DNA of 64,000 nt. Origin: Roridomyces roridus (taxonomy: Eukaryota; Basidiomycota; Agaricomycetes; Agaricales; Mycenaceae). Numbering within the stretch: position 1 is the first letter of the stretch; every line of letters starts with the position of its first letter. The translations under genes and the position numbers were made by a program. Where the stretch lies: the NCBI GenBank assembly GCA_029378245.1, contig JARKIF010000110.1, positions 47,196-111,195 of the forward strand. Reading direction: 5' to 3'. Below, in pieces: positions 49,701-60,699 of the stretch. The notes beneath the pieces were generated by a model. The model was not told the DNA's origin, made no database searches, and was given only the letters and a program-made list of their open reading frames with translations.

Positions 49701-50732
49701 GGTAGAAGATATGGGTGAGGAAGAGGTTGTGTGGTGCGAGGGACGAAAGCTGGTGGAGAGGAAGAGAGCTGGTGGAGGAGGAAGAAAGCGCTGTTATTTG
49801 GTGACATCATCGCAAGTCATCATGATGCTCGCCGAAATCAGCAATGACTCCGACGAGCTCCGACGACGCGCGTCTTGCGCGCCGTCGATCTGCTTATCCA
49901 CGCTAAAGTATCCCGACTTGCGAGTTGACTCGAAAATGCCGCGCAAAGGAATACTTCCCGCCTTGCCTTTCGCAGTGACATCATCGCTCGGCAAATGATT
50001 TGCCTCCTCCTTCGGCTTTTCCTCTTTCGTCCATAATTCTCACAACGAAAAACGCGTCGCTCCCGAGTGACACGGAGCTGGTCTGGGACACCTGATTTAT
50101 TACCTGACTCGACAGTCTTCTTCTCATCTCCGGTGGTCGAGAGCTACCTTTTTCACTCTACCCGCTCTTCCTGATCCGCAAGCTCCCGTTTCACCTGAAC
50201 GGCGGCGTCCAGCGAGCGAACAAGGGCTTGGTTAAAATTCGAGTCCGTGCAAAGGCCCAACGATAAATAGTTAGAAGAGGCGTATATCCATAGTAACCAA
50301 GTGTGTGTACGCTGTGATATCTGCTCGCGCGGAAGCAAAAAAAAAAAAAAAGGTAATTATCCTAATATGGAAGCAGGCTGTCAATGCTACTTAGAAGCCG
50401 TGATGCATGTACATAAAGCAGAAACCTTGTCTCTGCCTTCTCCCTCTACTGCGCGCCACTCCAACGACTCGCGCCGTCTCCTACGTCCACAGCCATTGTC
50501 TCTTGTCCGTTGCAGAGAGAGACGAGATCCGTGCGAGCCACTCGTTCGCTCTATCGCGTCACAATCGGTGTGTTCTCTCTTCGTGCTCTTTTCACCTACT
50601 CAGTGGCCATAGAGCACGTCGGATACGGTTCGCACCAAAAATTACAGCTGCACATACACGTCCGACAGCTTGTGCGTCGTTATCTTCGCTCTTGATCTAC
50701 CCGATTCTCATTGCGTGATGTAGCATTCAAAA
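49701..50732. other. 1-kb intergenic region with short direct repeat and poly-A run
   Basis: Between Vip1 and the next plus-strand gene. The 12-mer TGACATCATCGC occurs twice, near 49800 and 49976. A run of about 14 A lies near 50338-50351. No convincing gene; probable promoter and 5' leader of the gene at 50733. Confidence 0.5.
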
Positions 50733-51377
50733 ATGGCCACTCCGGGCTCAGACTCCTTCTACCTCCAATCCCAAAAGTCCTCGTCCCCGATAGAGATCCC
50801 TGGACGTCACCGCGACCGCTCCGCGCGTCCAATTTCTCCGGAACTCATCTTTGAAATGGACCCAATGGAACCTCCTACTACATACTACCCATCGGGTCTT
50901 GCGACCACATGCACACAGGATGACCCCGAACCACTACTCTACTCCTTCCCCCGGTTCTCTGCGGAGAACTGTAATATTGTCGCTCCTCCAAAGCCACAGA
51001 GCTCTTCATCATCATCCCGCAAGGCGCCTCGGAAGTGCCCTCCGACTACTACTGCCTCCCCACCTGCGCCTCTAGATCCATATGTTCCCATTAAAGCCGT
51101 GCCGGTCCACAAAATCACCGGTTTCAAGCCAGACTTTACCGCTCAAGCACCGTCTGCCATCATGAACCCAGAAGCGCCACGGGAGAATCAGCTTGCGCCG
51201 CCCCCTCGAATTTCTTCGACATCAGTTTGGACGCTTCCGGGGAGAGGCGATGCGTCCGACGACGAACCGCGTTCTTTCGAGTTGGATCTCGACTTTTCGC
51301 AGTATCTCATTCGGCGCATGGACCGACGCCCCCACTTTCCTGCGTTCCAGGCCGTGATGAGCGTGTCGGTGCGGTAG
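50733..51377 (+). CDS. Hypothetical low-complexity protein
   Basis: A single open frame of 214 residues beginning MATPGSDSFYLQSQKSSSPI. It is rich in proline, serine and charged residues, with SSSSSSRKAPRK and repeated PP pairs. A more ordered end reads FELDLDFSQYLIRRMDRRPH. I recognise no domain. A long upstream leader (about 1 kb to the previous gene) and the 4.8-kb stretch downstream make it an isolated gene. It could be a fast-evolving regulatory or orphan protein; coding status is likely but not proven, and the C-terminus may continue through an unseen intron. Confidence 0.5.
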   Translation: MATPGSDSFYLQSQKSSSPIEIPGRHRDRSARPISPELIFEMDPMEPPTTYYPSGLATTCTQDDPEPLLYSFPRFSAENCNIVAPPKPQSSSSSSRKAPRKCPPTTTASPPAPLDPYVPIKAVPVHKITGFKPDFTAQAPSAIMNPEAPRENQLAPPPRISSTSVWTLPGRGDASDDEPRSFELDLDFSQYLIRRMDRRPHFPAFQAVMSVSVR

Positions 51378-51894
51378 ACGCTCTTGTAATGTTCAGGTAC
51401 GTCTCCGGTTCGGCCGACGCAATCGCCGCGACTTACGTGCCATCTAGCGCCGTGTTGATTTCATCCATTCCGTTTTTGCATCGTTCGACTCGTTATTCAC
51501 CACATGCACGCACCCACCATAGACGGTCACTAAAACACAAACAATAGATCCGGAACCCATCATCTTGTCTTTCTAGTCCCAGCATTACCCAACCAACCCA
51601 CCCCTGCAGCATTACCATTCCATTCATCATCCATTGTCGTATACATTAGCAACGCATCCATCCAACAAACACATACAGCATCGCATCCTCATGCATCTTT
51701 CGTCTCAACTTTACGCACGTACAATTGACAATCAGTATATAGCTTGCATCACCCAGAGTCGGTATAGCGAATAATTATAGTCACCTACAGAGTCCCACTT
51801 CGAGTCCGGCAGACTGGGTAGAGCAAAGTCCATGTCCGCCGGGTCGTTGTTCGCTAAGAGGACCCAATGAAAAATTTCGCATCCTCGGAAGGAC

Positions 51895-53334
51895 TAGTGG
51901 AGCTTGAAAACGCAAAGAGATGTATGGGTTCGGGCCCGGAACCGAGGGGGAACGGAGCCGTCAGGGCCATGCATATTGAGATTATGTATTACGACGGCGC
52001 GTACTCGTGCTCTCAAACCGCCAGTGCGCTCGTTTAGAGCCAGTTGACTGAAACCGGCAGGGCCATGCATATTGAGATTCTGCATTACCTGGGTACGACG
52101 ACGCCTACTCGTCCATTATTATTTTGTGAAGCAACCGTCCGCGGGGAACTACCTGTATGGCAAGCATCTTCAACCGAGGGACAGAGGGTAGTAGTTTATT
52201 TGCCAGCCCTGCTTGAAACAGGGTCATTAATGCACGCACCTGCCCGTCGGTCGATGAATTGCGGTGCGATGCGCCGGCGGGCGCGCACTCGTGGTGGGGC
52301 AGGGGTTTCATCATCCACTAGTGAAGGTGCGGTGCCGCATCGTGAAAGTTACATACTTGCACGATGGCCAAGTCCAACAGACAATCATCGCAGCATCAGA
52401 GCATCGCTGCGAAAGAAGCTGGGAATATGACGAGGACGAGTCTTGATGCGGTAGAATGTAACTGTCGCGCCCGCGGTGAAGATTTGGTCAACGTCATTTT
52501 CGTGTTGGACGGCGTCTTCTTGTTGAACTCGGTTTGAAGTTTCTTTGCCAGGTGGTTCATCATTTTTCTAGCCACTTGCGAATAGCGCGCAGCGACGCGC
52601 CGGGCGCCGTTTCGATGGAGCGCGTAAGAACGTGTAATACTCCCCCGCGAAACACACTGATTTCATGGTGATAAATTGAGTCTTACTTACGATTCCTTCT
52701 TGCTTTGCCAAGTAATCATCTGCGTGGGAGACGTTGGATTTTATTGGCGACGGTACGCGCGGCGGAGGATCGCTTAGCGGGGTGTATACCGTACGGATGA
52801 GCTCACCTGCATTCAGTTTTGATCCATCGAGCGGAGAGACAAGAAGAACAAGTGATAATCATCTTGCGTTTTAGGGCCGCCGGCATGAGCTTGGTGCCTT
52901 GTACCTGATCCCACCGAGCCCAACAAAGTACGAGTGCTGCCGAGTTTATCATATGGACGGAGATCTCTTGCAAGTTGTCCCTGGACCCAAGGCCGAGGCC
53001 GGGCACGGTATTTGCCAAGCTTCTAAATAGGGGCTAGACGGGGAGTTCCTCGTGTCGGATCAGATGAGCTTCGAATCTTAATGAAAAAGGCGTCCAAGCT
53101 GTGTAGATACCACCCAGGAACGCGTTGCACCATCGCTCGCACTGCCCGGCCAGGTGGAACTGAACCGCTGTAACGAAATCGAGTGCCTGATTTAGTACAT
53201 GCAACAGCCGCATATAGGTACTTACCCAACCCTGGCGGGATTTTCACAGCGCTGGTATCACCATTCCGCCGCCGGGGTCTCGGTGTATAGTGAACGGAGC
53301 GTCGTAAGATTGGACTGATGTGGGGCGACTGCAA
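51895..53334 (-). pseudogene. Possible unrecognised or decayed multi-exon gene
   Basis: Several minus-strand segments look coding when spliced by eye, such as PRVPSPIKSNVSHADDYLAK (about 52.70-52.78 kb) before a GTAAGT donor, SIETAPGASLRAIRKWLEK (about 52.56-52.62 kb), and DDETPAPPRVRARRRI (about 52.25-52.32 kb) flanked by TTCACTAG and GTGCGT. They do not join in one frame without apparent single- or two-base shifts, for example at an A-run near 52566. Frames in GC-rich DNA can look coding by chance, so this is tentative. Confidence 0.2.
51962..52080. repeat. Short direct repeat (about 22 bp, offset 96 bp)
   Basis: CAGGGCCATGCATATTGAGA occurs at 51962 and again at 52058, continuing for two more identical bases (TT) before the copies diverge. 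Neighbouring sequence is only partly similar, so it may be the remnant of a tandem duplication. Confidence 0.7.
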
Positions 53335-55107
53335 GATTGGTCCATCTGACGTCTCGCTCGTTCACATGAGTCTGAGACCTGCGCGCCTCAAAGTTGAATT
53401 AATCAGAGAATATAACATAAAGAGACGCGCCCCGCGTCCGGAGCATCTCCCGGTGGTCCATGGCCAACTATCTGCAAACAAGTACCGAAGGGAATAGACT
53501 TGGGATCCATCTGTCGGCATTGAATGTTTAATTTGAGTTCCATATGCTGAGGGAGCCCGTTCCCCAGCCCACGAACTGCGTGCCAGTCTAGTCCAGCAGG
53601 GGATTCTGAACCGAGATTGTATAGTTGGCGGGGGTGAGAGGAGAAGGGAAAGTGGCGCATCCCGCGCCATATGATCGAACACTGATAGTCAGTTCAAGTT
53701 CCCCGTACTCGTTCTTCTCACAGAAGACCCCAGCCAGTCAAATGCGGTGCAATAGTACCCACCGTGAACGACGGAGTGCCAACCGGCCCCGGTGCAAGTA
53801 TTTGAGTTTGGATGCAAACAGTCAATCAGTGGGAAGGATTGACACTGAGATCGGAATCAGATTTAGTCTCTGTAGGTCTGCAGATCAGGTTTAATAGGAG
53901 CGGGCACAGCCAGGTTCAATTACAGAAGATACATGCGGTTTTGGATTGATGGTCAGAGGGAAGAAGGTGCGGGGAGTCGGCTGACGCGGTCGCAACAGGG
54001 AGAGCCACCGCCGGCAGAGAGGAGGATCACCGATATGTCAACAGGCTGGAGGCAGATGCATATGGGCGGGGACATATCCTGTAGGTTCAGAGCGAGGTTT
54101 GGCTGTGAATGGAGATTAAGGACACGACCGAGATAACGAGGAGGTTCAGTAGGTTTGCATGCTCAAAAATAAAGCAGCCCGTTGGAATGGATCGTGCGGC
54201 GGCGATAGATAGCATAACAGGAGCGCATAGAAGCCAGAGCCAAGCATGGAAGAACTTGGGTCCATTTTTGCAAAACGATCGTTCAGGACTTGAAAGTGGA
54301 TAACGGTGAAAGCCGACAGAGGAACGAGATGATATGGTCTGACGTTCAAACTGGGTGCAGATAGAATGTGTGTAGACCGGCCAGCACGGAACCTGGAGAT
54401 GTTCCTGGCCTGGAGAAGGATTGTCTCATTTATCATCGCCGAGGTTGAGCCATACCGGTACCTGAAGAATTGAACCTGGAAGGAGGCTCGGCTACTTGAG
54501 AACAAGGGCACAAAAAGAGCGTCGAGCTGGCCAGATCCGGTCATCAGGAGCGTGGTTCAATCTTCGGCAAATGTGTCCTTGATCTGCAAAAGAAAATACA
54601 AGGCGGGTTCGATTTCAGGGTTCCCACGAGAAACAACTTGCACGTCCAAGGTTCAAGTTTGAGCTCGATGCTTACCAGTACGTGTTCAAGCCCTGGGTGA
54701 TAATCTACTCTGAGACACAAGGTAGGCTGTAGATAATGCCTCGACTTGTAGTTTATCCATTCCTAGCTGAGAACAAAGATGCAAGAAGTGCAGAAGCAAA
54801 GATTAAGATACGGGGCATGCCAGTAGCAGCGTTTGAGACGATCCTTCAATCAATTTCTTCGAGACACCGAAGGAGATTTAGATGGGACGAAGAGGACTCC
54901 GTGAGAAGATGATTATCATGACTGATCGCATCAAGTGGTTTAGAACTGATGAACCAGTCCAGAAAGTCGAGCCAGGTAGGAAGATGTCTAAAAGCATTTT
55001 CGAAGGTGGATGGGAGATGATTATGCACATACTACCAGGAAAACGGACCGGAATTTCGACCACGGCTTGTTGAACAACGGATTTTGGATTCGTCCCAGTC
55101 ATTATTT

Positions 55108-55895
55108 CACAGAGGTTGACAAGTACAAATGAGAGCGCCAGACCAGCCCGAATTGCAAACAAATTTATTTATGAAGTTTCACATCTCAGCAACGAGGTGT
55201 TACGCGCACCCAGAGCAGACGGAATGAGAAATGCCCCAGTAGACGAGTTCATCTCGAGGTGAAACATGAACGCAGTCGGAGACAAAGTGGACCCAGAGTG
55301 GTGAGATTCCCGGAGTGTACGTACAAATCCAGAAGACAGAGCAGTATTCGTCCGAGTCATCCTGCGGCTATTTCACAGACGTTGGTTGACAAGCGTGAAT
55401 GACAAGAGCGCCAGACCGCAAACGAGTTCATTTAGGAAGTTTCACATCTCTACAACAAGAACTCTTCATGTGCTAGGCGCACCCAGAGCAGACGGAATAT
55501 AATTGCCCCAGTAGACGAGAAGTTGATCTCGAAGTGAAACATGAACGCAGTCGGAAACAAAGTGGACCGAGAGTGGTGAGATGCCCGGAGTGTACGTACA
55601 AAATCCAGGGGACGAGAGCAGTATTCGTCCAAGTCATCCTGCAGCTATTTCACAGACGTTGGTTGACAAGCAGGAATGGGAAGAGCGCCAGACCAGCCCG
55701 AATTACAAACGAATTCCTTCATGAAGTTTCACATCTCTATAACAGCAATTCTTCATGTGTTAAGCGCACCCAGAGCAGACGGAATGCGAATTGCCCCAGT
55801 AGAGTCTAGACGAGAAGTTCATCTCGAACTGAAACATGAACGCAGTCGGAGACAAAGTGGACCAAGAGTGGTGAGATGCCCGACTCGTACGTAAA
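55108..55895. repeat. Tandem array, about three degenerate units of 270-287 bp
   Basis: Landmarks recur in order: GAAGTTTCACATCTC at 55173, (55436, slightly changed) and 55723; CACCCAGAGCAGACGGAAT at 55208, 55480 and 55767; CATGAACGCAGTCGG and AAAGTGGACC in each unit; and CACAGACGTTGGTTGACAAG in the first two. Units differ by small indels and substitutions. Each unit also has a short imperfect inverted pair, GTTTCACATCTC and GAGGTGAAAC-like. No long open frame is conserved across the units. Confidence 0.85.
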
Positions 55896-56152
55896 AAAAA
55901 ATCCAGAAGAGAGCAGTGAGCCTGACGGAGCGGCATTCCAGTTCCTATGATCGACGGCGGGTTGCAAACTTGCAATTCGATATATGACTCGAATTAGGAG
56001 ACCTGTTCAATTGACGACGCGGCGAGGGCTGCAAGTCTTGAAAGGCCTTCCAGCTGGACGGGAATACAGGGATTGACATTGAAGGGCGTTCAAGCCAGTT
56101 CCAGTCAACGCGGTCGGCGTTTCCATTTTGGGCAAGTTTGACGGGAGGCGAT

Positions 56153-56158
56153 CACGTG
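56153..56158. promoter_or_regulatory. E-box CACGTG upstream of NUD1-like gene
   Basis: A perfect CACGTG lies 28 bp before the ATG at 56186. Motif only; binding is inferred. Confidence 0.35.
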
Positions 56159-56185
56159 CACATCCAACCGCGACCCACGACGACC

Positions 56186-59100
56186 ATGGCTGACGACGGC
56201 CAGCAGCAGCGGCCAGCATGGCAGACAGAGGAACTTCAGGACGAATGGGTCGATCTCGACACCACCCAGGATGACGACGCCAACAACTTGACCTACGGCA
56301 CCCGCTCCATCTCACTCACAGCGCCCCTACCTAGCCACATCCACACCAACAGCGAACTAGACGACGACAAATCCACCTCTTTCCGCGCAGTCGGCACTTT
56401 CCTCGTTCGGGAGGATGTCCAGAACGGTCCCGTCCTCCCAAAGACCCCCGGTAGAGGCAGGATCAAGGACTTCTTCACTCCGTTGCCACTCGAGCGAATG
56501 TTCGAGCCACCGACGCCGCCAATTGGGTCCATTCCTGTTCCACCCGCCCCCGAATCCGCGCCCGAGCCCGAGCCTCCACAATCTCCGAGTGACGAAATCC
56601 TCGAGACGGATGTCCCGAACATGGTGTCTTTCCATGGTCGAAAGCCGAGCCTCGCTTGCCAATTCACCTTCTCTGCACCCATCGCCAGTGCATTGAATCC
56701 TGGCGACACTTATCCCCAAGCGCAGAGCACACCCACGCCGCCCTTCGTTCCGAATAAAACGGCTCCGGCAACCGATCCTCGCCTCCGTTTATTCCAGTTT
56801 CAATATGATACGTTCACTCGCGAGCATCTCTCGGCACTCGCAGACTCCATTGCCGTAAACACTCCATCGGGCGCAGGGACGAGCCCTGATATTAGGCTCT
56901 CTCCTGTCTCTGAAGCGAGTTTTTCCCATCTGCGGAGTACGAAACGAGTCAAACTCAGCCCGCCGAGTGACTATGGCGAAGGCGCCGGAGAGAACGCGTC
57001 AATAGCCCGCCCCAAGATTTACGGCAAGGCGTATGTCGGCGAGTCGCTTTCGCTGATGGAGAAGATCAAGCAAGCGCGCGACTTTTCTACCATTTCGACG
57101 GTGGTGAGCGGGAACAACGACAGTCCAGATTCAAACAATAAATCCAGTGCTTACGGTGCGTTTACTGAAATTTTACGGACCCGACTAATGCTGCGTAGAA
57201 AAATTGCGACGTTCATCTTTACTAAAGGTTCCTACATCTACCGAAAACGATCCTTCTGGCACCGTATCTAGTTTGCCACACTCCTCTTCCACTTATCGGC
57301 AGCAGGCTGCCGCCCTCATGGCGCAAATAAAGAGCGACATGAAGGGAAACAAACGAATATTTTCTGGCGACAGCGAGATGTCGCACGTTACAGCTCATTT
57401 CGATGACGAGATGTCCTTTGCGCATGCCGTGCCACCCCCAACGATAACGATTAATCCTTTCGAAAAGGAAAACCAACGAGGCCTTCATCGCCGAGTTTCC
57501 TCTGGTTCCGGTCGGCTGCGAGCCAGCCCGCGGCGCCCCCAGCGGTCGCTCGAGGCAGACAACCAACTTGTGGGCGACATGTCCAAACTCTCTCTGGGAT
57601 GGCGCCGTCCCGACTCATTCCTCGTTCCCCCAATCACTGTTAACGCCGTCCACGTGACACTCACTGGACCGCGGCCGACGGGTACGACCAACTCGGACCT
57701 GAATCGGTTCGTGTCCTCGAGCACGGCGTCGGGGACGACGCTGACGGTTGGAAGCGTTCCCTCGTATGTGAAGCATCAGGGTCCAGCACAGTTGCGTACG
57801 ATTGCGCCCGAGGACGTGCCTGCGATGCCGGAGCGCATGGGGGACATGATGTTTGACAGGGTGATGATGAGGTGGGTAAAGAACGTACAGGCGAGTGCGG
57901 GTGGACCCGAGGCGATTGTGGAGGAAGTGAGCGAGGATCCATTTGGGGATATCGAGAGTTTGAGAGACGATTCTTCGCGCGAGGTTGGCAGGGAGCAGGA
58001 GCGCACGGGGGAGGTGTCGGAGGATGAGGAAGAGGCCGAGTTGACGAGTTTTTCAACTGACGCATCGGGTCGCGTGATGACTGTGATGACCACTGACGGG
58101 TTGGACGAGGAGACGACCGACTCGGAGGGTGGGAATGACGAGGTTATCACAGGAGAACTGGAACATGTGGTTCCACTGCGACGGGACTCTGAGACCGAGT
58201 CGGAAGAAGAGGATGAAGATCTTACACAGCAACCCAACCATCCCCTGTTCGACGATGATCTCACGGATGCGTTCGCGCCTCCGCCAATCGTAATCACGAC
58301 TTTCAACACGCCCGTGGCGGCGGAGAAAGTTCCGGCTACTGCCCCTGCGTCCGTGATCAAGAGCAATGGCGGTGCTACTCCGTCTTCTGTGCTCAAGGAC
58401 CCAAGCCGCCGCTATCGCACGCCGCGGCGCACGCATCGGCGTTCTGTAAGTTTTTCTGACGGCAAACGGGACGGGCCAATCCGTGGGCTTCACAGCGGAG
58501 AACCTTCTGCTCGGTCGAAGCGCATCGCAGAGATGCTCGCGCGAAGCGATTCGTCTGGTAAATTCTTTTTTCCCCTTTCTTTCCCCTTGGATTAATTTGA
58601 TTTTAGAACCGGATTCAGACTCGCCGACGAAAGGGGCGGGGCGGCCGAGTGGATCGAGCGCGGCTACTTCTTCACGGTCCGCAGCGTCTGAATCTGGGAT
58701 GGTATCTGCCTCGAGTTCTCGACATGCCTTTTCGCGTTCGAACAGAAACGGGACGTTCTTGACGGAATGTTCATTTGCCGTTGCACATGATCGGATTGTG
58801 GAGGTGCTCACGGACGTAGAGCCATTTGAGCCGCACTGGGAGGCTCTCACCACCGTCGACTTGTCTGGCAAGAGAATTGAGAGTACAGCAAGGTTAAAGG
58901 AATTTTTACCTGCACTGGATGCGATCAATTTGTGCCTGTTTTCCGTCCTATCTGCGACAATTTACTGACAATGTTTTTAGGAATGACAATCAGCTGGCGT
59001 GGTTAAGTGGCGTTCCAGGGGGTGTGCGGACACTTTCTGTCGCGTCAAATAGGTGTGTTTGTCCGTCTGGAGGGGCGTATTTTGATCGCTGATGCGCTTT

Positions 59101-60519
59101 TTAGGTTGACGGGATTGACATCGTACAGCCACCTGCTCAACCTCGAGAATCTGGACATTAGCGGGAATGAGGTCGATTCGCTTCGGCGTAAGTGTTCCTG
59201 TCGGTGCTTAAACTGCTAAATCTGACGCTTGTAGAATTGGCGTGTCTGCGGCATCTACGGGAGCTGCGCGCGGATGGCAACGCGATCAAGGACGCGGATG
59301 GTCTCGAGCGTATGGACGGGCTGGTAAAGCTGAGTCTTGCTGGAAACAAGTTGGGCGGCACGCTGGACCTTGGCTCGTACCGGTGGACGAGGCTTGAGAT
59401 GCTCGATGTGCGAGGGAATCGGCTCACGGGTGTGCAGGGCTTGGCTGGTCTACAGGCGCTTGCTGCGCTGAACGTGGGTACGTCTTTTCTCTTTCTTGTT
59501 GATGCAAAGCTAGTACTTATTGTTGGCAGAGGACAATGCGTTGGAAAGCCTGGACGCCGGGGGTGCTATGCCACGGTTGCGAATTTTGCGAGCGTCTGGT
59601 AATCGGCTGCGTGCTCTGCATGTTCACTGGTTCGCCGGCTTGCGAACTCTATATGCAGATGGGAATTCGCTTGAAGGGGACGCACTGCATGCTGTCTCAG
59701 AATCACGACCAGCTGGTCGCGGCGGGGTTCTTGGTCGCTTGGAGAACCTAAGCCTTCGGAATCAAAGCGGCCGGGGACTGGGGCTCGAGTTTCTGCTGCG
59801 CGGAGACGTTCGGGACGCGAAGAGGCTTTATCTAAGTGGTAAGTGGTGCTAGCACATTCCGGTGGTTATACTAAATGTGATGCAGGCAACGCGCTCCCGA
59901 AAGGATTTTTGGCGTCGGCGTGCTATAACTTGGTCTATCTTGAGCTTGCCAATTGCCGACTGACGACGCTGCCCTCTGGCCTGGCTGCTCTCGTGCCCAA
60001 CGTCCGTGCACTGAACCTGAATTATAACTTTTTGGAGGACATCCGCGGGCTGGAAGGTCTGACGCGGCTACGCAAGCTGAGCGTCGTCGGCGCACGGCTC
60101 AAAGTGGGTTTCGTGTATTGAAATTTACCGGATTACTGATTTGTTTCAGGCGACAAAGGAGATAATTCGGGTGGTGCGTGGGCTCGCAGAGGTGGAAGTC
60201 CTCGATTTTCGGTGAGATAATCTTCTTTTGTTTCTTTTTTCAAATGAGGACGTCAATTAATGATGAATGCAGAATGAATCCATGCACGTTGGGCTGGTAT
60301 CTACCGCTTCTGGTGGGCGACGAGGAGATGGCCAAATGGGCGGAGTTGGACAGTCGGTTCCGGCGGGGTCTGCCCGACGAGGTGTATGTGGGTCGACTCG
60401 CGTACCGGGGGCTGGTGATGCGAGCGTGTGGCGGAGTGGGTGTGCTTGATGGAGTTCTCGTGACGGCGAAAGAGCGGGCCAAGACCGAGGCTGTGTTGGG
60501 ACTGATTTGTGCGAGATGA
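56186..60519 (+). CDS. Leucine-rich repeat SIN/MEN scaffold, Nud1/Cdc11-like
   Basis: A large multi-exon gene for about 1,250 residues. The N-terminal half is disordered and acidic, with the short conserved segment PKTPGRGRIKDFFTPLPLER and later KRVKLSPPSDYG. The C-terminal half is a leucine-rich repeat array, with NLENLDISGNEVDSL, LRELRADGNAIKDADGL, RLEMLDVRGNRLTGVQGL and VRALNLNYNFLEDI among about ten repeats. This layout fits Cdc11/Nud1, the spindle-pole scaffold of septation and mitotic-exit signalling. The start is MADDGQQQRPAW. A GTPase (Spg1/Tem1) is the usual partner in the pathway. Confidence 0.83.
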
Positions 60520-60699
60520 ACCAGTTTGAGTCGTCGTCGGTCGAAGCAGAGTTGGTTCACGTAGATCTCGCTCGCTGGATTTGTATTCATTAATCAGTCC
60601 GATCTGAGATTCGAGCGTTCCTGATCCCTTCCTTTTCCCTTTGCTATTCGGGCGTGGATAAATACTGGGTGTGGCCTCCATTGGTGGCTCATCTTCCCC

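Larger units (their letters stand above)
51378..56185. other. 4.8-kb stretch without a recognisable gene
   Basis: No family could be identified on either strand. It contains a short repeat near 52 kb, minus-strand segments that read as exon-like between about 51.9 and 53.7 kb, and three tandem units of about 270-287 bp at 55.1-55.9 kb. No tRNA B-box was seen. It may hold a long promoter, a non-coding RNA, a decayed gene or a very divergent one. Confidence 0.55.

Noticed and set aside
50337..50352. Poly-A run as a sign of retroposition
   Set aside because: No target-site duplication and no element sequence next to it.
54146..54544. 132-residue minus-strand frame in the 4.8-kb interval
   Set aside because: Has a start and stop but no recognisable motif, and no splice partners. 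Kept only as part of the unexplained interval.
55108..55895. Repeat array as a CRISPR locus
   Set aside because: Units are about 270-287 bp with degenerate content and no short repeat-spacer pattern; the host is eukaryotic.
51378..56185. Transposon relic
   Set aside because: No transposase, reverse transcriptase or terminal repeats could be read in any frame.
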